Origin: a virus | Direction: 5' to 3' (one strand) | Virus record (IMG/VR): IMGVR_UViG_3300010155_000099 | Span: 1-23,344 of that record | Length of the DNA: 23,344 nucleotides | In this document: piece by piece, positions 21,571 through 23,344 of the stretch | Layout of the letters: each line of letters begins with the position of its first letter | Position numbering within the stretch: position 1 is the first letter of the stretch | Translations under genes and position numbers: made by a program | The notes under the pieces: model-generated | Databases searched by the model: none | The model's input: only the letters and a program-made list of their open reading frames with translations | What the model was told of the DNA's origin: nothing

Positions 21571-23344
21571 TTAGCTAGTTGCGCCGGCCTCACCAAGGAG
21601 TCCGCGTACAACTACTAGACCATACATATCAGGTCGAACCATCTTCTTAGCGTAACGAGTCATGACACCCTTACGTGGTACGAAGTCTTCCGTACCAAAG
21701 ATAGTGGGAGTAACCTGCAACGGTACATAAGGAGCGTAGACATAGCCACTCTCCAAGAAACTACCGCCTTTACGGCCAACCAAAACAAGGTTACGTGGGA
21801 AATACGGATCAACGTAGACATCCCATTTCTTGCTTATGCTACCAGATTTAACAGCGCCAACTGTACCCTTGTCATCGTCATGGGTAATGTTAGCACGGAA
21901 GCCACTAGTAAACTCAAGAATATTGGCAACCTCGGGGCTAGTCACAAGGAACGTAGCTCCGCCGCGAAGAGTTTTACGGTGAATCTGTGCGGAGACATCA
22001 TTGATAGTCTCTACAAGAGTCTCGTACCACTCAGAAACGGTACCGGTAAAGTCCGGTGCAGCCGAAGATGCACCAAGCTCAGTGCCGAGTGTGCGATGTA
22101 CAAACAATCCGGGTGCACGCGACCAGTAATAAGTACCAGCAGTCGCGCCTTTAACGAGATCGTTAAGAATCTCACGGTCAATTTCAAGAGCAATATGCTC
22201 AGAAAGAATTGACGTAAGTTCAACTTCTGCGTCAAGGTTGTGATAAGCATTAAGGTCTTGACCAAGTTCTGGCGACCACTTTGCTTTGAGCTTTTTGGTA
22301 ATTGCCGTGACAGCAATCGAATCTACTTTGATATCGATTTCTGCAATGGTGTTTTTATTACCGGCTTCTTTCGTAACGCCAACGTTGCCAGTTGATGGCG
22401 AAGGCTCTTCAAGACCCCACACGTTCCCACCAACAACAGCCCCAATTGCATTAGCAGCGTTGAATTGATCTGCCATCGGTGCTCTCAAGGCGGTAAGGTT
22501 GGTAGTGCTCGTCACAAAGTTCCCAGCTGTGTCGACATTCGTCACATAGTAAAAAGTAAACAGAAGCTCATGGTTTGTTGCGTCAGTCCGCAATTTCCCA
22601 GAAGCATTCCGAGTTCCTTTTTCTGTTAGCCGGCGAACAAGCGTGATGTTGTTGGCAGACAATCCGAAATCTTCGAATGTCCCATCTTCACCTTCAATGG
22701 CGTTTACAAGACTCCAAGTAGTAAGCAGATTCTGGTTAAATCTATCTCTTTGAGCTTTGCTTAACAAGACTGTGCAACTGTACACTCGTCCAGCTGTTTG
22801 TGCCAAAACATCCGGATCATGACGAATAGCTGTTTTTTGTCCATCTGACAATTCAGAGATTTTAGTGCCGCCGATTGCAAACGGAGTATTCGTTGCAGTA
22901 GCTTCAACGGTAACTGTCATGGTGGATTGGGCATTTGGATCACCAGACGTCACGTCGGTAAGCGCGGTCGAAGAACCAGTCGGTGAAGACTGTGCATTCG
23001 CCAGGTTGTAAAACCCAGATCCCGTCAATTGGTTAACACCACCAGTTATTTGTGATGCAACAACACCGCCACCATAAACAGACTCACCAGCTAATACACC
23101 CATGTCTCTACTATCTTCATAAGTAAAGTCTAGGAAAAAGATCAGACCAGAAGGCAAACTCATGGGCTGAACGCTAACAAGATCGTTAGCAACAAGTCCA
23201 CCGAAAACACGGCGAACAATTGGGAATGCGACGGCTGCAAAACCCTCGACATCTCCAGCGGCCATTGAACTGGCCTCACGTAAAAGCTCCTTAGCTTGAT
23301 TTTCAAGCAGTCGAGCCATCGAAGAACGACCGTTACCGTTTAAT
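21571..23344 (-). CDS. 23: Major capsid protein (gp23-like), 5' end beyond the window
   Basis: HK97-fold major capsid protein of the T4 gp23 type. From the first in-window Met (23319) 582 residues are encoded. The N-terminal part includes ENQAKELLREASSM, FAAVAFPIVRRVFGGLVAND and VSVQPMSLPSGLIFFLDFTY; the C-terminal part has IALEIDREILNDLVKGA, WDVYVDPYFPRNLVLVGRKG and YAPYVPLQVTPTI...PRKGVMTRYAKKM, all typical of gp23. The reading frame stays open from 23319 to the window edge, encoding LNGNGRSS, with no ribosome site before that ATG, so the true start is probably outside and the N-terminal propeptide is missing. Composition looks less AT-rich than the baseplate and polymerase genes, as usual for the most abundant virion protein. 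A strong terminator follows. Portal, protease and scaffold genes would be expected upstream, off the window. Confidence 0.95.
   Translation of the reverse strand, partial: LNGNGRSSMARLLENQAKELLREASSMAAGDVEGFAAVAFPIVRRVFGGLVANDLVSVQPMSLPSGLIFFLDFTYEDSRDMGVLAGESVYGGGVVASQITGGVNQLTGSGFYNLANAQSSPTGSSTALTDVTSGDPNAQSTMTVTVEATATNTPFAIGGTKISELSDGQKTAIRHDPDVLAQTAGRVYSCTVLLSKAQRDRFNQNLLTTWSLVNAIEGEDGTFEDFGLSANNITLVRRLTEKGTRNASGKLRTDATNHELLFTFYYVTNVDTAGNFVTSTTNLTALRAPMADQFNAANAIGAVVGGNVWGLEEPSPSTGNVGVTKEAGNKNTIAEIDIKVDSIAVTAITKKLKAKWSPELGQDLNAYHNLDAEVELTSILSEHIALEIDREILNDLVKGATAGTYYWSRAPGLFVHRTLGTELGASSAAPDFTGTVSEWYETLVETINDVSAQIHRKTLRGGATFLVTSPEVANILEFTSGFRANITHDDDKGTVGAVKSGSISKKWDVYVDPYFPRNLVLVGRKGGSFLESGYVYAPYVPLQVTPTIFGTEDFVPRKGVMTRYAKKMVRPDMYGLVVVRGLLGEAGATS

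Noticed and set aside
1-23344. tRNA genes, CRISPR arrays, insertion sequences, integrase or attachment sites
   Set aside because: I looked for cloverleaf-like segments, regular repeats, transposase motifs and direct repeats and saw none that I could support.

Overview
The window is a contiguous piece of a tailed-phage genome with a contractile (myovirus) tail. Every supported gene is on the minus strand, so the biological reading direction is from position 23344 down to 1. It combines a T4-type head and tail assembly module with a replication module that is not T4-like: a compact family A (PolA-type) DNA polymerase stands where T4 relatives use a family B enzyme. Start sites carry good Shine-Dalgarno sequences, and two promoters match a sigma70 consensus, so the host is a bacterium with ordinary sigma70 and anti-SD signals. 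The host itself cannot be named. The coding style resembles marine T4-like viruses, but that is an impression, not a measurement.

Layout in reading direction. Head: major capsid protein (21571-23344, 5' end cut by the window), its terminator, a beta-sandwich candidate decoration protein (20505-21377), a second terminator, and a small very basic protein (20105-20413). Neck: a connector-like protein (18766-20052), a gp14-like neck protein (18270-18758) and a gp15-like tail terminator (17435-18280). Tail: a very large sheath protein (14255-17299), the tube protein (13606-14187), a gp26-like two-CxxC protein with a small downstream reading frame (12736-13581 and 12552-12731), an unknown 152-aa protein (12028-12486) and the tape measure (9477-12008). 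Baseplate: tube-initiator-like protein (8656-9477), LysM wedge protein (8321-8659), a 1135-aa hub candidate (4902-8309) and a 631-aa protein with clustered HxH motifs (2963-4858). Replication: family A polymerase (1719-2909), a degenerate FtsZ/tubulin-like protein (869-1717) and a gp32-like single-stranded DNA binding protein (27-785).

Genes within modules are tightly packed, with overlaps or gaps of a few bases. No stretch longer than 300 bases lacks a gene. The longest gaps (after the capsid gene, before the sheath gene, before the gp32-like gene) hold terminators, inverted repeats and promoter-like elements. The 8-mer ACTATTTA was found four times, always in an intergenic gap and always in sense orientation before a structural gene; it is a candidate late-promoter element. 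The polymerase and gp32-like genes instead have sigma70-like promoters, consistent with separate early and late expression.

The observations most worth following are: (1) a T7 run at the end of the gp26-like gene that could fuse it to a 59-codon frame by a +1 or -2 frameshift, as in tail assembly chaperones; (2) the tubulin-like protein lacking the canonical GTP-binding signature; (3) the exonuclease-less family A polymerase with HDS in place of HDE; and (4) a hairpin predicted at the extreme 5' end of the gp32-like mRNA.
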